A stretch of 64,000 nt of DNA from an uncultured Flavobacteriaceae bacterium. GTDB lineage: Bacteria > Bacteroidota > Bacteroidia > Flavobacteriales > Flavobacteriaceae. The stretch is taken from positions 62,001 through 126,000 of the forward strand of contig CANLWG010000003.1 of NCBI GenBank assembly GCA_947494715.1, read 5' to 3'. Below are positions 18,517 through 28,253 of the stretch, one piece after another; the stretch's first letter is position 1; the number at the start of each line of letters is the position of its first letter. The notes under the pieces were generated by a model, which saw only the letters and a list, made by a program, of their open reading frames with translations, searched no databases and was not told the DNA's origin. The position numbers and the translations under genes are program-made.

Positions 18517-18535
18517 ACTACTGAAGTGGAAAGTT

Positions 18536-20896
18536 ATGATTAGGAATTATTTTAAAATTGCCTGGAGGAATTTACTCCGTAACAAAAGTTTTTCAATACT
18601 TAATATTGTTGGTCTTTCTATTGGTTTAGCGGTTACGGCCTTGATTCTGCTATGGATTAACTTCGAACTTGGATATGATCGATTTCATAAAAACAGTGAC
18701 CGCCTGTACGAAGTGAACAACGAATACCCCATAGAGGGCAAAATTTGGACTTGGAACTCCACACCGAAAATAATGGCCTCTGTAATCAAAAAAGATTATC
18801 CAGAAGTCGAAGGGGTTTCGAGGTACAACTATGAAGATACATTCTTGTTTTCGTTGGAGGATAAACGAATAAAGGCAACAGGTACCCTTGTAGATCCTGA
18901 TTTTTTGAAGATGTTTAGTTTTCCATTGTTGGAAGGAAATATTGAAAAGGTTCTTAGTGATGTAAATTCTGTCGTCATTACTGAAACATTTGCCCAAAAG
19001 CTTTTTGGCAATGAGAATCCCATTGGAAAAATGGTAAAGGTAGACAACGCCGATAATTTTAAGGTTACAGGTGTTCTAAAGGACTTACCTCCAAATACCG
19101 ATTTTAGTTTTGAATTTTTGATACCGTGGGCCTATTTGCGTCAAAAGGGGTGGGATGATGAAAACTGGAACAATAATTCCATCGCTACCTACGTAATGTT
19201 AAAAAAAGGAACGAATCATTCTGATTTTTCCAAAAAAATCAAAAACCTGCGTGAGAGATATGACAAGGACGCTCCCGATATGGAAACTATTTTGTATCCG
19301 TTTTCAAGAACATATCTCTATTCGGAATTTGAGGACGGAAAAGAGGTTGGTGGTAGGATCGATTTGATTCGAATGTTCGGTTTTATAGCTGCTTTTATCC
19401 TGCTTATAGCCTGCATCAATTTCATGAACTTAAGCACTGCAATAAGCGAAAAACGTGCCAAGGAAGTAGGGATACGTAAAGTGATCGGAGCTCAAAAAAA
19501 GGCATTGATCGTTCAGTTCTTGGGGGAGTCCATACTCATTTCATTTTTAGCCGCCGTGCTCGCGGTCGGTATTGTTTGGGCCGTACTTCCTCCATTCAAT
19601 ACTCTAATTGACAGACAATTGTCCATCGATTTTACCAATATCTGGTTCTGGATTTTCGCCATTGGAATAATCCTTTTTACCGGTGTGTTGGCCGGTAGCT
19701 ACCCTGCATTATACTTATCGACATTTAAACCGGTATCGGTATTAAAGGGGACTTTTCGAAAAATAAACACCCATTTCACTCCGAGAAAGGTATTGGTGGT
19801 ACTGCAATTCACTTTCGCCATTATTCTCATAACCGCTACCATTATTGTAAGACAGCAATTAAAGAAAGTACAGGATAGGCAATCTGGTTATGCGAAGGGC
19901 AACCTGGTATATTCGATGATGGAAGGCGATATGGAGAAAAACTATACCTTGATCAAGAACGAACTGTTATCCTCCGGAACTGCGGTATCCGTTACGAAAA
20001 CAGGTGCTCCCATTACGGAAAGCTGGAGTAATAGTTGGGGATTTTTTTGGAAAGGAAAAAAAGGGGACGACAAAACCTTGGTTCAAAGATTTATTGCAGA
20101 TGATGCCATTGTAAGGACTACCGGCCTAGAGCTTTTGCAGGGTCGTGATTTTGATTTGAGTAAATACCCCACCGATTCAACGGCAGCTATCATCAATGAA
20201 TCCGCAATGGCCCATATGGGTTTTAAGGAACCGATTGGTCAAATCATTAACGACAATGGTATCGATTGGCATGTGGTCGGCGTAGTAAAGGATTTCGTAC
20301 TAAAATCCCCCTTTCAGAAAGTGGATCCCATGGTCATAGAGGGAGCCAAAGCATGGTTCAATGTAATCCATATAAAACTCAATACGAAAAATAGTACTTC
20401 AGAAAGTTTGGCCAAAGCCGAAAACATATTCAAAAAGTATAATCCTGAATACCCCTTTAACTATGAATTTGTAGACCAAGAGTATGCCAAAAAATTCGAG
20501 GATGAAAAAAGAACGGGTGCGCTAGCGGGTCTATTTACATTGTTTACGATACTAATTTCCTGTTTGGGCCTTTTTGGACTCGCAACGTATTTGGCGGCCA
20601 ACAGAATAAAGGAAATTGGCATTCGCAAAGTCTTAGGTGCTTCAGTAGCCAATATAACAACACTGCTATCCAAAGAATTTTTAAAATTGGTAGTGATTGC
20701 CTGTGGCATTGCTATACCCATTTCGTGGTATTTTATGAGTAAGTGGTTAGAAGATTTTGCATATAGAATCACCATTTCATGGTGGATTTATGCCGCAGCA
20801 GGTCTTTTGGCAATATGTATTGCAATATTGACGGTAAGCTCACAGGCCATTAAAGCGGCCACAACAAACCCGGTCAAAAATTTGCGGAATGAATGA
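18536..20896 (+). CDS. FtsX/MacB-like ABC permease, array copy 8
   Basis: A 786-residue AWRN-type permease (MIRNYFKIAWRNLLRNKSF). The coupling helices are KRAKEVGIRKVIGAQKKAL (about 305-323) and NRIKEIGIRKVLGASVANI (about 688-706). Periplasmic domain 1 has the common DPDFLKMFSFPLLEGN block, and the second has LLQGRDFDLSKYPTDST. The tail is NPVKNLRNE. It resembles copy 2 in length and in the INFMNLSTAxSEKRAKEVG region. The gap is 19 nt from copy 7 and 29 nt to copy 9, with no sign of a promoter in either. Confidence 0.92.
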   Translation: MIRNYFKIAWRNLLRNKSFSILNIVGLSIGLAVTALILLWINFELGYDRFHKNSDRLYEVNNEYPIEGKIWTWNSTPKIMASVIKKDYPEVEGVSRYNYEDTFLFSLEDKRIKATGTLVDPDFLKMFSFPLLEGNIEKVLSDVNSVVITETFAQKLFGNENPIGKMVKVDNADNFKVTGVLKDLPPNTDFSFEFLIPWAYLRQKGWDDENWNNNSIATYVMLKKGTNHSDFSKKIKNLRERYDKDAPDMETILYPFSRTYLYSEFEDGKEVGGRIDLIRMFGFIAAFILLIACINFMNLSTAISEKRAKEVGIRKVIGAQKKALIVQFLGESILISFLAAVLAVGIVWAVLPPFNTLIDRQLSIDFTNIWFWIFAIGIILFTGVLAGSYPALYLSTFKPVSVLKGTFRKINTHFTPRKVLVVLQFTFAIILITATIIVRQQLKKVQDRQSGYAKGNLVYSMMEGDMEKNYTLIKNELLSSGTAVSVTKTGAPITESWSNSWGFFWKGKKGDDKTLVQRFIADDAIVRTTGLELLQGRDFDLSKYPTDSTAAIINESAMAHMGFKEPIGQIINDNGIDWHVVGVVKDFVLKSPFQKVDPMVIEGAKAWFNVIHIKLNTKNSTSESLAKAENIFKKYNPEYPFNYEFVDQEYAKKFEDEKRTGALAGLFTLFTILISCLGLFGLATYLAANRIKEIGIRKVLGASVANITTLLSKEFLKLVVIACGIAIPISWYFMSKWLEDFAYRITISWWIYAAAGLLAICIAILTVSSQAIKAATTNPVKNLRNE

Positions 20897-20925
20897 AAAC
20901 CATCTTCTAACAAAAAAATAGCATC

Positions 20926-23328
20926 ATGCTCAAAAACTATCTAAAAATCGCCTGGCGTAATATTAAAAGGAACAAGCTTCACGCCTTTATCAATATTGCC
21001 GGGTTGGCCGTAGCATTTTCGGTCTGTATCCTATTATTTCTGGTAGCCTATTTCCATTTGAGCTTTGATTCCTTTCATGAGGAGAAAAGCCAGCTGTTCA
21101 GAACATCACGTTTTACGAACAGTGTACAAGGCCCTGAAATGAGCTCCCAAATGCCATTGCCGGCGGCGGCGGCTTTTGAGGCCGAAATTCCCGAAATCGA
21201 AACTGCGGTAACCGTCAACAGGGGAATGCCGGAAAACATTGCCTATGGGAATAAAAATATTGAACGGCCAATTACCAGAACTGAACCCGATTTCTTGGAC
21301 CTATTCACTTTTCACATCATAAAGGGTAATAGAGAGACGACGCTTTCCGGTATACATAATATTGCTTTGAGCGAAAGTACGGCCAATGCCATTTTTGGAG
21401 AAACAGACCCTATCGGAAAAGAATTGAAAATAGGCAAATTGGGGGAAGAACAAATCTATTCGGTGTCCGCCGTATTAAAAGACGCTCCAAAAAATAGCAG
21501 TATTCGTTTTGATGCCGTTGCCCGAATCGAATCGCTCAATGGCTATACCGAAAACAAAAATAACTGGGCATCAAATGCATCCAATGTCTTTATCAAGATT
21601 GCCAAGAACACCGATTTTCGGATGGTTGAAAATAAATTGACCCCATTCGTGGAGAAATACTATCCCGAACAATTGGCGCAATTGAAATCCGAGCATCCCG
21701 AAGCGATGGAAACCCGTGAATTGCTCAATATAGGTCTGACCAACATTGAAGACATCCATTTTTCCGGAGAGCGGAGCGCACCGAAAGCATTAGTGTACGC
21801 TATTATGTCGTTGGGCATTTTTATTCTATTGATCGCCTGCTTCAATTTTGTGAACCTCAATATGGCACGCTCCTTTAAAAGAAGCCGTGAATTAGGGGTA
21901 CGGAAAACGCTGGGTGCCTTTAAGGGGCAACTTTTTCTACAACTTTGGGGAGAAGCGTTTCTGCTTTACTTTTTCGGTTTTATTATTGGTATGGCGGTCG
22001 CGTATCAACTATTACCGTCCTTCAGTGCGCAGTTTGGGGGCGGGCTAGACATTGCGGTCCTGTTCCATCCTACTTTTTTGGCAATACTAGTAGGTGTTTT
22101 CATAGGCGTCACTTTGATAGCCGGTGGATATCCTGCGCTTAAAATGGCCAATTTCCGACTGGTTGAAATTTTGAAGGGCAATGTATCCACAAAGAAACCC
22201 GGGGCGTTACGTAATACGCTTTTGGTAAGTCAGTTTGCAATTTCCAGTCTATTGATATGTATGAGTTGGATAGCCAGCCAACAACTTGATTTCTTGCGGG
22301 AAATACCCATAGGTTTTGAGAGGGATCAAGTGGTAAGCATTCCTGTGGGTTATCAGGAAGATGGCCGAAAGGTACTGGCTCGAATGCGAAATGAACTTGC
22401 CAATGATTCCAATATTATCTCCATTGCCGGAGCAGGGGGAAATTTGGGCAGGGGACGTGATCGTACAACTTCAACTTCGATTATCGGGTGGGATTACGAT
22501 CAAAAACAGATTTCAGCCTACAGGCTTTTAGGCGATTTCGATTATCTAAAAACGTTGCAGATTCCTATCCTAAAAGGAAGGGATTTTGACCCTGCTTTCA
22601 GTACGGACACCACAAATGCGGTGATTGTTACGGAAAGTTTTGTAAAGGCAATGGGAGAGTCCGATCCCGTTGGAAAGTATCTCGGTGGGGAGGAGGGTAA
22701 TCAAATAATCGGTGTAGTTCCGGATTTCAATGCCTACTCCCCATCCGAAAAAACACTGCCAATTCTCATTGATCTTTCCGCCGATGAAGCTATCAATTAT
22801 ATATTTCTAAAAGTGAGCACGGATAATCCGCAGACAGTTATGGAGCAGCTTGTTTCAGTTTGGGAAAAAGTTGCTCCCAGATCGATATTTAATGCTTCTT
22901 TTTTGAATGAAAACCTTCAAGCCTGGTACGAGGTGGAGAGTACGATGACCCGGATTTTTGGAATTGCTTCTGGCATAGCCATTTTACTCTCCTGTTTGGG
23001 GCTTTTTGCCATTTCCCTATTGGTCATAGAGTTGCGTACCAAGGAAATAGGTATTCGAAAAGTGATGGGCGCCTCGGTCAAGGGCATTGTACGGATGATT
23101 TCCATTCACTTTTTAAAATTGGTATTCATAAGCCTTGTCATTGCGGTGCCTTTGGCTTGGTATGCGATGCAAAATTGGATCGAAGGTTACGAGAACCGAA
23201 TAGCAATTGATCCGTTGACATTCATTTGGGTAGGTTTTCTGGTCGCTTTGGTTGCCATACTTACCGTAAGTTTTCATGCTATAAAAGCGGCTCTGGCCAA
23301 CCCGGTAAAAAGTTTAAAGACCGAATAG
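20926..23328 (+). CDS. FtsX/MacB-like ABC permease, array copy 9
   Basis: An 800-residue permease (MLKNYLKIAWRNIKRNKLH). It pairs with copy 22: both have helix 1 with GLxVAFxVxILL, a first-domain opening xFxLS[FY]D[SK]FH, and helix 6 reading SCIGLFAISLLV or SCLGLFAISLLV instead of CLGLFGLA. The coupling helices are FKRSRELGVRKTLGAFKGQL (about 316-335; RELG replaces KEIG) and LRTKEIGIRKVMGASVKGI (about 703-721). The segment before the first reads NFVNLNMARS. The tail is NPVKSLKTE. It ends 14 nt before the start of copy 10. Confidence 0.92.
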   Translation: MLKNYLKIAWRNIKRNKLHAFINIAGLAVAFSVCILLFLVAYFHLSFDSFHEEKSQLFRTSRFTNSVQGPEMSSQMPLPAAAAFEAEIPEIETAVTVNRGMPENIAYGNKNIERPITRTEPDFLDLFTFHIIKGNRETTLSGIHNIALSESTANAIFGETDPIGKELKIGKLGEEQIYSVSAVLKDAPKNSSIRFDAVARIESLNGYTENKNNWASNASNVFIKIAKNTDFRMVENKLTPFVEKYYPEQLAQLKSEHPEAMETRELLNIGLTNIEDIHFSGERSAPKALVYAIMSLGIFILLIACFNFVNLNMARSFKRSRELGVRKTLGAFKGQLFLQLWGEAFLLYFFGFIIGMAVAYQLLPSFSAQFGGGLDIAVLFHPTFLAILVGVFIGVTLIAGGYPALKMANFRLVEILKGNVSTKKPGALRNTLLVSQFAISSLLICMSWIASQQLDFLREIPIGFERDQVVSIPVGYQEDGRKVLARMRNELANDSNIISIAGAGGNLGRGRDRTTSTSIIGWDYDQKQISAYRLLGDFDYLKTLQIPILKGRDFDPAFSTDTTNAVIVTESFVKAMGESDPVGKYLGGEEGNQIIGVVPDFNAYSPSEKTLPILIDLSADEAINYIFLKVSTDNPQTVMEQLVSVWEKVAPRSIFNASFLNENLQAWYEVESTMTRIFGIASGIAILLSCLGLFAISLLVIELRTKEIGIRKVMGASVKGIVRMISIHFLKLVFISLVIAVPLAWYAMQNWIEGYENRIAIDPLTFIWVGFLVALVAILTVSFHAIKAALANPVKSLKTE

Positions 23329-23342
23329 AAAAATCAACTATT

Positions 23343-25757
23343 ATGTTAAAAAATCATTTAAAAGTAGCCGTTAGGAATCTTATCCGTCGAAAAAGCCATA
23401 CGCTGATTAATATCGGAGGTTTGGCCTTAGGTATTGCCATTTGTTTCATGATTTTTATCATTACCCAATTTGAATCGAGTTTTGATGATTACCATGAAAA
23501 CAAAGATCGCGTCTTCCGTGTTTTAACCGAGTACCATCATGCAGAACCTGAAATCTTCTATGGCAGCGGAGTTCCATATCCATTACCCGAAGAACTAAAA
23601 AATTCTTTTCCGGAATTGGAAAAGGTATCCGCAATATATTCCGATGGTGATGATCAAATATTGGTATTGGATCATAACGGAAATCCGGTTAAAAAGTTCA
23701 AGGAGAAAGATGGCGTGTTCTTGGCGGAACCTGCTTTGTTCGATATTTTGGATTACGAATGGTTGGCGGGCACACCAGCTTCATTAAAAGACCTAAATAA
23801 CGTAGTCCTCACAAAAGAAACTGCTGAGCGTTATTTTGACAGTTGGGAGAAAGCGGTAGGAAGGACCATTAAATGGAATAACGATGAAGTTCTGACCGTA
23901 ACCGGTATTCTTGGCACAATACCCACAAATACAGATTTACGGTTTAAGGCGGTTATCTCATATGGTACCGGTTATACAACCAACTTTCAAAACTCGGATA
24001 ACTGGAATGGTACCAACGGGAGGTTTGGTTGTTTTGTGCTATTGCCTCCAAATGTCTCCGAAGGTGATATCAATGCCCGGTTAAAAGTACTGTCCAAAGA
24101 AAAAAAGACAGGTGACAATAAGGATATTCATGTATTGCAATCATTGGATATGATTCATTATGATGCCCGGGCCGGAAATTATAGTGGCAAAACAATAAGC
24201 CAGCGACTCATAAACGTCCTTTGGCTTATCGGGGCTTTCATTCTTTTGATTGCCTGTATCAATTTCATCAACCTATCTACCGCACAGGCGGTAAACCGCT
24301 CAAAAGAAATAGGGGTGAGAAAGGTTATTGGCGGTACAAGAACTCAATTGAAAATACAATTTCTGGCCGAAACCTTCCTAATCGTTGTAGCCGCCAGTTG
24401 TATCGCATCCATAATCGTCGTTACGTTCTTACCGTCGGTCGGCAAGCTTCTTGATTTACCGCTCAATATTACCTCGGCCCTAGATTTTAAAACCTTGGTT
24501 TTAATGGGTGTACTGTCTGTTAGCGTAACTTTTTTGGCAGGGTTTTACCCCTCTTTGGTACTTTCTAGATTCAATCCTATTTCCGCCCTTAAAAATCAAG
24601 GAAAAGTTGGTAAAAACGAAGGCATTACCTTAAGGCGAAGTCTTGTTGTTTTTCAATTTGCAATTGCACAGGCACTTATTTTTGGAACAGTGATTATGGT
24701 AAAACAAATGGACTATTTCACCAACCAATCCATGGGTTATGATAAAGAGGCCATTGTAAACGTATTGATACCTACGGATAGTATTAGCATGGGTAAAATT
24801 GATTATCTGAGCAATACATTGTTGGCTACAAACGGCATCCAAAATGTTAGCTTTAGTTCAAATACGCCCACCGAGTATAGAACGAATAATTGGACGAGGT
24901 TCGTGTATGGCAACGCATCAAAAGAAACGGACTTTTATAGTATACGGAAAGGAATTGACCATAACTATTTGGAAACCTATGGGCTTTCCCTGGTGGCCGG
25001 CAGGAATGTAAAAAAATCTTCAGAAGCGATAGAAGTTCTGGTGAACGAAGATTTGATGAAACGCCTTGGAGTTACTGACCCAAATGAAATCCTGAACAAA
25101 AAGGCAAGCCTTTCAAGGGGCCGAATAGAAGGAGAAATAGTTGGCGTAGTAAAGGATTACCACAGCAGTACCTTTAAAGATGGAATGTCTTCCATAATAA
25201 TGGTCAATAGAAAAAGTTGGTTTGGTTTGGCGGGAATTAAATTGACTACGAATAATATTTCGAATTCCATATCGGCCATAGAAGAAATATGGGACGACAC
25301 CTTTCCTAATTATGCATTTGAATACCAGTTCTTGGATGATAAAATCGCCAATTTTTATCAAGAGGAAAAAAAGCTCTCCCAAATGTACAAGTTGTTTGCT
25401 ATCATAGCTATTCTATTGAGTTGTCTTGGGCTTTATGGATTGGCCTCCTTTATGGTGAACCAGCGCACAAAGGAAGCGGGCATCCGAAAAGTTCTGGGGG
25501 CAACGGTTAGCAATATCGTATATCTATTTTCGAAGGAATTTATCGTATTAATTGCAATAGCTTTTCTCATAGCCGCACCATTGGCCTGGCATTTTATGGG
25601 GCAATGGTTGGAGGAATACACCTACCACATTGATATTACTTGGGCGGTCTTTGTTCTCGGTGGGTTGGGAGCATTGCTAATCGCTTTGTCCACGGTTAGC
25701 TATCAGGCAATCAAGGCGGCAATAGCAAATCCCGTGGAAAGCTTACGAACGGAGTAA
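23343..25757 (+). CDS. FtsX/MacB-like ABC permease, array copy 10
   Basis: An 804-residue permease starting at the ATG at 23343 (MLKNHLKVAVRNLIRRKSH). The frame is open 39 codons further upstream into copy 9, but that extension would precede the conserved family N-terminus and is rejected. The coupling helices are NRSKEIGVRKVIGGTRTQL (about 318-336, with GG) and QRTKEAGIRKVLGATVSNI (about 706-724, where KEAG replaces KEIG). It groups with copies 4 and 24 by STAQAxxR, the GG and the LKNQGKxG linker before helix 5 (LRRSLVVFQFAIAQALIFG). The tail is NPVESLRTE. Confidence 0.92.
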   Translation: MLKNHLKVAVRNLIRRKSHTLINIGGLALGIAICFMIFIITQFESSFDDYHENKDRVFRVLTEYHHAEPEIFYGSGVPYPLPEELKNSFPELEKVSAIYSDGDDQILVLDHNGNPVKKFKEKDGVFLAEPALFDILDYEWLAGTPASLKDLNNVVLTKETAERYFDSWEKAVGRTIKWNNDEVLTVTGILGTIPTNTDLRFKAVISYGTGYTTNFQNSDNWNGTNGRFGCFVLLPPNVSEGDINARLKVLSKEKKTGDNKDIHVLQSLDMIHYDARAGNYSGKTISQRLINVLWLIGAFILLIACINFINLSTAQAVNRSKEIGVRKVIGGTRTQLKIQFLAETFLIVVAASCIASIIVVTFLPSVGKLLDLPLNITSALDFKTLVLMGVLSVSVTFLAGFYPSLVLSRFNPISALKNQGKVGKNEGITLRRSLVVFQFAIAQALIFGTVIMVKQMDYFTNQSMGYDKEAIVNVLIPTDSISMGKIDYLSNTLLATNGIQNVSFSSNTPTEYRTNNWTRFVYGNASKETDFYSIRKGIDHNYLETYGLSLVAGRNVKKSSEAIEVLVNEDLMKRLGVTDPNEILNKKASLSRGRIEGEIVGVVKDYHSSTFKDGMSSIIMVNRKSWFGLAGIKLTTNNISNSISAIEEIWDDTFPNYAFEYQFLDDKIANFYQEEKKLSQMYKLFAIIAILLSCLGLYGLASFMVNQRTKEAGIRKVLGATVSNIVYLFSKEFIVLIAIAFLIAAPLAWHFMGQWLEEYTYHIDITWAVFVLGGLGALLIALSTVSYQAIKAAIANPVESLRTE

Positions 25758-25764
25758 ATCTCTC

Positions 25765-25780
25765 TTCCTTTTAGAAGGAA
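25765..25780. repeat. TTCCTT-TTAG-AAGGAA hairpin with a G-rich tail
   Basis: A 6-bp perfect stem with a 4-nt loop, followed by CTTGGGGAGGTGGTG, in the 115-nt gap after copy 10. The form resembles REP-like dispersed hairpins of flavobacteria. Nothing else is evident in this gap. Confidence 0.45.
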
Positions 25781-25872
25781 CTTGGGGAGGTGGTGAAACG
25801 AAAAACCAAATGAAATAGTAGCGGAAACAACTCCGATTGTTATCAAGGGTCGTCCAAAAAAAACAAAAGCTC

Positions 25873-28239
25873 ATGTTAAGACATTATTTGAACCTTTTTA
25901 AGCGAAACATTTTAAGGTATAAGTTTTCCTTTTTTATAAATATGGTGGGGCTATCCACGGCCCTCGCCTGTGCCACCCTGATCTACTTGTGGGTAAATGA
26001 TGAGTTGCTTATCGACAAGTTCCATGAAAAAGATGATCGGATTTTTCATTTAATGGAGTTTTATGAATTTCCGCAACAGACCATTGCAAATGAGGTGACC
26101 TCCGGAAATATGGCCCATCTCTTGCTTGAGGAAATGCCGGAAGTGGTCCATGCGGTACAGGTAGCAAAATACTTGCACAACGCCACATTGTCCATTGAGG
26201 ATAAGACGTTAAAGGCAGTTGGCCATTATGTGAGCCAAGACTATTTTAAGGTGTTCTCCTTTCCCTTGATCGAAGGTGACAAAAATAATCTTTGGGCGGA
26301 TAAGAGCACTGTAGTACTGTCCGAAACCATAGCAAATTCCTTGTTCGGTTCTTCCCAAGAAGCTATGGGAAAGATGCTGGCCCTTCAAAATAAAAAACAA
26401 TTCACGGTATCCGGTGTTTTTAAGGATATTCCGAGGCAATCTTCCGAAAAATTCGATTTTGTGTTGTCGTACGAGGAACTCGTGCCTTCCCAACCCAACC
26501 TCATGGATTGGGGAAGTCAATCTACCTATCTATACCTTCAAATGGAACCTGGCGTCGATGTTCTGGCCTTTAATGAAAAGATCCATGATTTTATTCGGGA
26601 AAAGACGGGTAATAGACAAATGCATCGTACCCCTTTTATAAAAAAATACTCCGATGAATATTTGTATGGAAAATATGAGAATGGCATACAAACGGGAGGT
26701 AGGATTGCCTATGTAAAGCTGTTCTCCATCATCGCATTGTTTATTCTGATCATCGCCTGTATCAATTTTATGAATCTATCAACGGCAAGAGCATCACGCA
26801 GACTCAAGGAAATAGGGGTCAAGAAAGTAGTGGGGGCCAATAGAAAGACTTTGATTGTCCAATATCTAACGGAAGCGATAGCCTTAACCTGTATGGCATT
26901 GTTGCTTTCCCTAATTTATGTAGCTCTGCTACTACCGGAATTTAACCAGATTACGGGAAAGCAGTTGACCATGGATTTTAGTATCGGAGTTATACTTTCC
27001 CTATTGGCCATAACCCTCTTTACGGGGCTGCTTTCCGGCAGCTATCCAGCCCTATACCTTTCCGGTTTCAATCCCGTATCCATTTTAAAAGGGAAATTGA
27101 ATACATCCATCGGAGAGGTGTGGACCCGCAAGGGACTTGTTATCATCCAGTATACCGTATCGGTAATACTCATTGTCTCCGTTCTAGTGGTATACCGGCA
27201 AATCGAGTTTATACAGAACAAAAACCTGGGCTACAGTAAAGAACAGATTATTCATTTTGATCGGGAAGGAAAAACTATGGACCAAGATCGTATGGATACT
27301 TTTTTGGCCGAATTGGAAAAGGTACCTGGGGTCATCAGTGCCTCAAGTGGCAGAAACAAGATGACCAATCAAGGTTGGGGGGTAGGTGGCTTTGACTGGG
27401 AAGGAAAAGACCCGAATGACCATACCCAGTTTCAAAACATGATCGCCTATTATGGATTACTGGAAATGCTGGATATGGAGCTTGTGGAAGGCAGGACGTT
27501 CTCCAAAAATTTTGCTTCGGAGGATACCAAGGTCATTCTTAATGAAGCCGCCATCGCCCATATGCAATTGGAAGACCCTGTGGGAAAGACCATCAATTTT
27601 CGGGGAATGGACCGGGAAATCATCGCTGTTGTCAAAAACTTCCACTTTGAATCGCTACACGAGAACATTAAACCCATGATTATCAATTTGTGGCCAGATA
27701 GGATTAGCAAGTTTATGGTGAAAATTGCAACAGGTAGGGAAAGGGAGACTTTGGCTTTATTGGAGGATCTGTATCAGGAGTTTAATCCAGGCTTCCTTTT
27801 CGATTATAGGTTCTTGGACGAAAATTACCAAGAGCTTTACAAAGCGGAACAGCGTGTATCGGTTTTATCCGGATATTTTGCGGCTTTGGCCATCATCATT
27901 TCATGTTTGGGACTTTTTGGATTGGTCTCCTTTACTGCTGAGCGGAGAAAAAAGGAAATCGGAATTCGCAAAGTATTGGGAGGGAGCAGTGCCCGTATTT
28001 CTTTTTTGTTGTCCAGCGAATTTGTAAAACTGGTATTGGTAGCTATTGGAGTAGGACTGCCCATAAGTCATTTGCTTACCCATAACTGGCTTTCGGGATT
28101 TGCGTACAGGACCGGGACCAACCTTTGGTATTTTCTCTTGGCCGGAGCTTTTGTGGTCCTTTTTACTATTGTCATGGTAAGTGCGCAGACCCTGGTGGCT
28201 GCCAATCGGAACCCTGTGGACTCCCTAAGGAATGAATAA
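25873..28239 (+). CDS. FtsX/MacB-like ABC permease, array copy 11
   Basis: A 788-residue permease from the ATG at 25873 (MLRHYLNLFKRNILRYKFS). An upstream in-frame TTG at 25837 would add 12 residues outside the family alignment and is rejected. It is an outlying member of the second-half clade (copies 16 and 18-21): GLSTALACATLIYLWV in helix 1 and ASRRLKEIGVKKVVGANRKTL (about 308-328) with the VKK variant. Its second coupling helix, RRKKEIGIRKVLGGSSARI (about 691-709), has LGGS where that clade has LGQS. The tail is NPVDSLRNE. Its place among AWRN-type copies is at odds with its sequence relatives 11-25 kb downstream. Confidence 0.92.
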   Translation: MLRHYLNLFKRNILRYKFSFFINMVGLSTALACATLIYLWVNDELLIDKFHEKDDRIFHLMEFYEFPQQTIANEVTSGNMAHLLLEEMPEVVHAVQVAKYLHNATLSIEDKTLKAVGHYVSQDYFKVFSFPLIEGDKNNLWADKSTVVLSETIANSLFGSSQEAMGKMLALQNKKQFTVSGVFKDIPRQSSEKFDFVLSYEELVPSQPNLMDWGSQSTYLYLQMEPGVDVLAFNEKIHDFIREKTGNRQMHRTPFIKKYSDEYLYGKYENGIQTGGRIAYVKLFSIIALFILIIACINFMNLSTARASRRLKEIGVKKVVGANRKTLIVQYLTEAIALTCMALLLSLIYVALLLPEFNQITGKQLTMDFSIGVILSLLAITLFTGLLSGSYPALYLSGFNPVSILKGKLNTSIGEVWTRKGLVIIQYTVSVILIVSVLVVYRQIEFIQNKNLGYSKEQIIHFDREGKTMDQDRMDTFLAELEKVPGVISASSGRNKMTNQGWGVGGFDWEGKDPNDHTQFQNMIAYYGLLEMLDMELVEGRTFSKNFASEDTKVILNEAAIAHMQLEDPVGKTINFRGMDREIIAVVKNFHFESLHENIKPMIINLWPDRISKFMVKIATGRERETLALLEDLYQEFNPGFLFDYRFLDENYQELYKAEQRVSVLSGYFAALAIIISCLGLFGLVSFTAERRKKEIGIRKVLGGSSARISFLLSSEFVKLVLVAIGVGLPISHLLTHNWLSGFAYRTGTNLWYFLLAGAFVVLFTIVMVSAQTLVAANRNPVDSLRNE

Positions 28240-28253
28240 AAATTAGGATAATC

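Noticed and set aside
23226-23342. N-terminal extension of permease copy 10 overlapping copy 9
   Set aside because: The conserved family N-terminus begins at the ATG at 23343; the upstream 39 codons are only copy 9 read in another frame.
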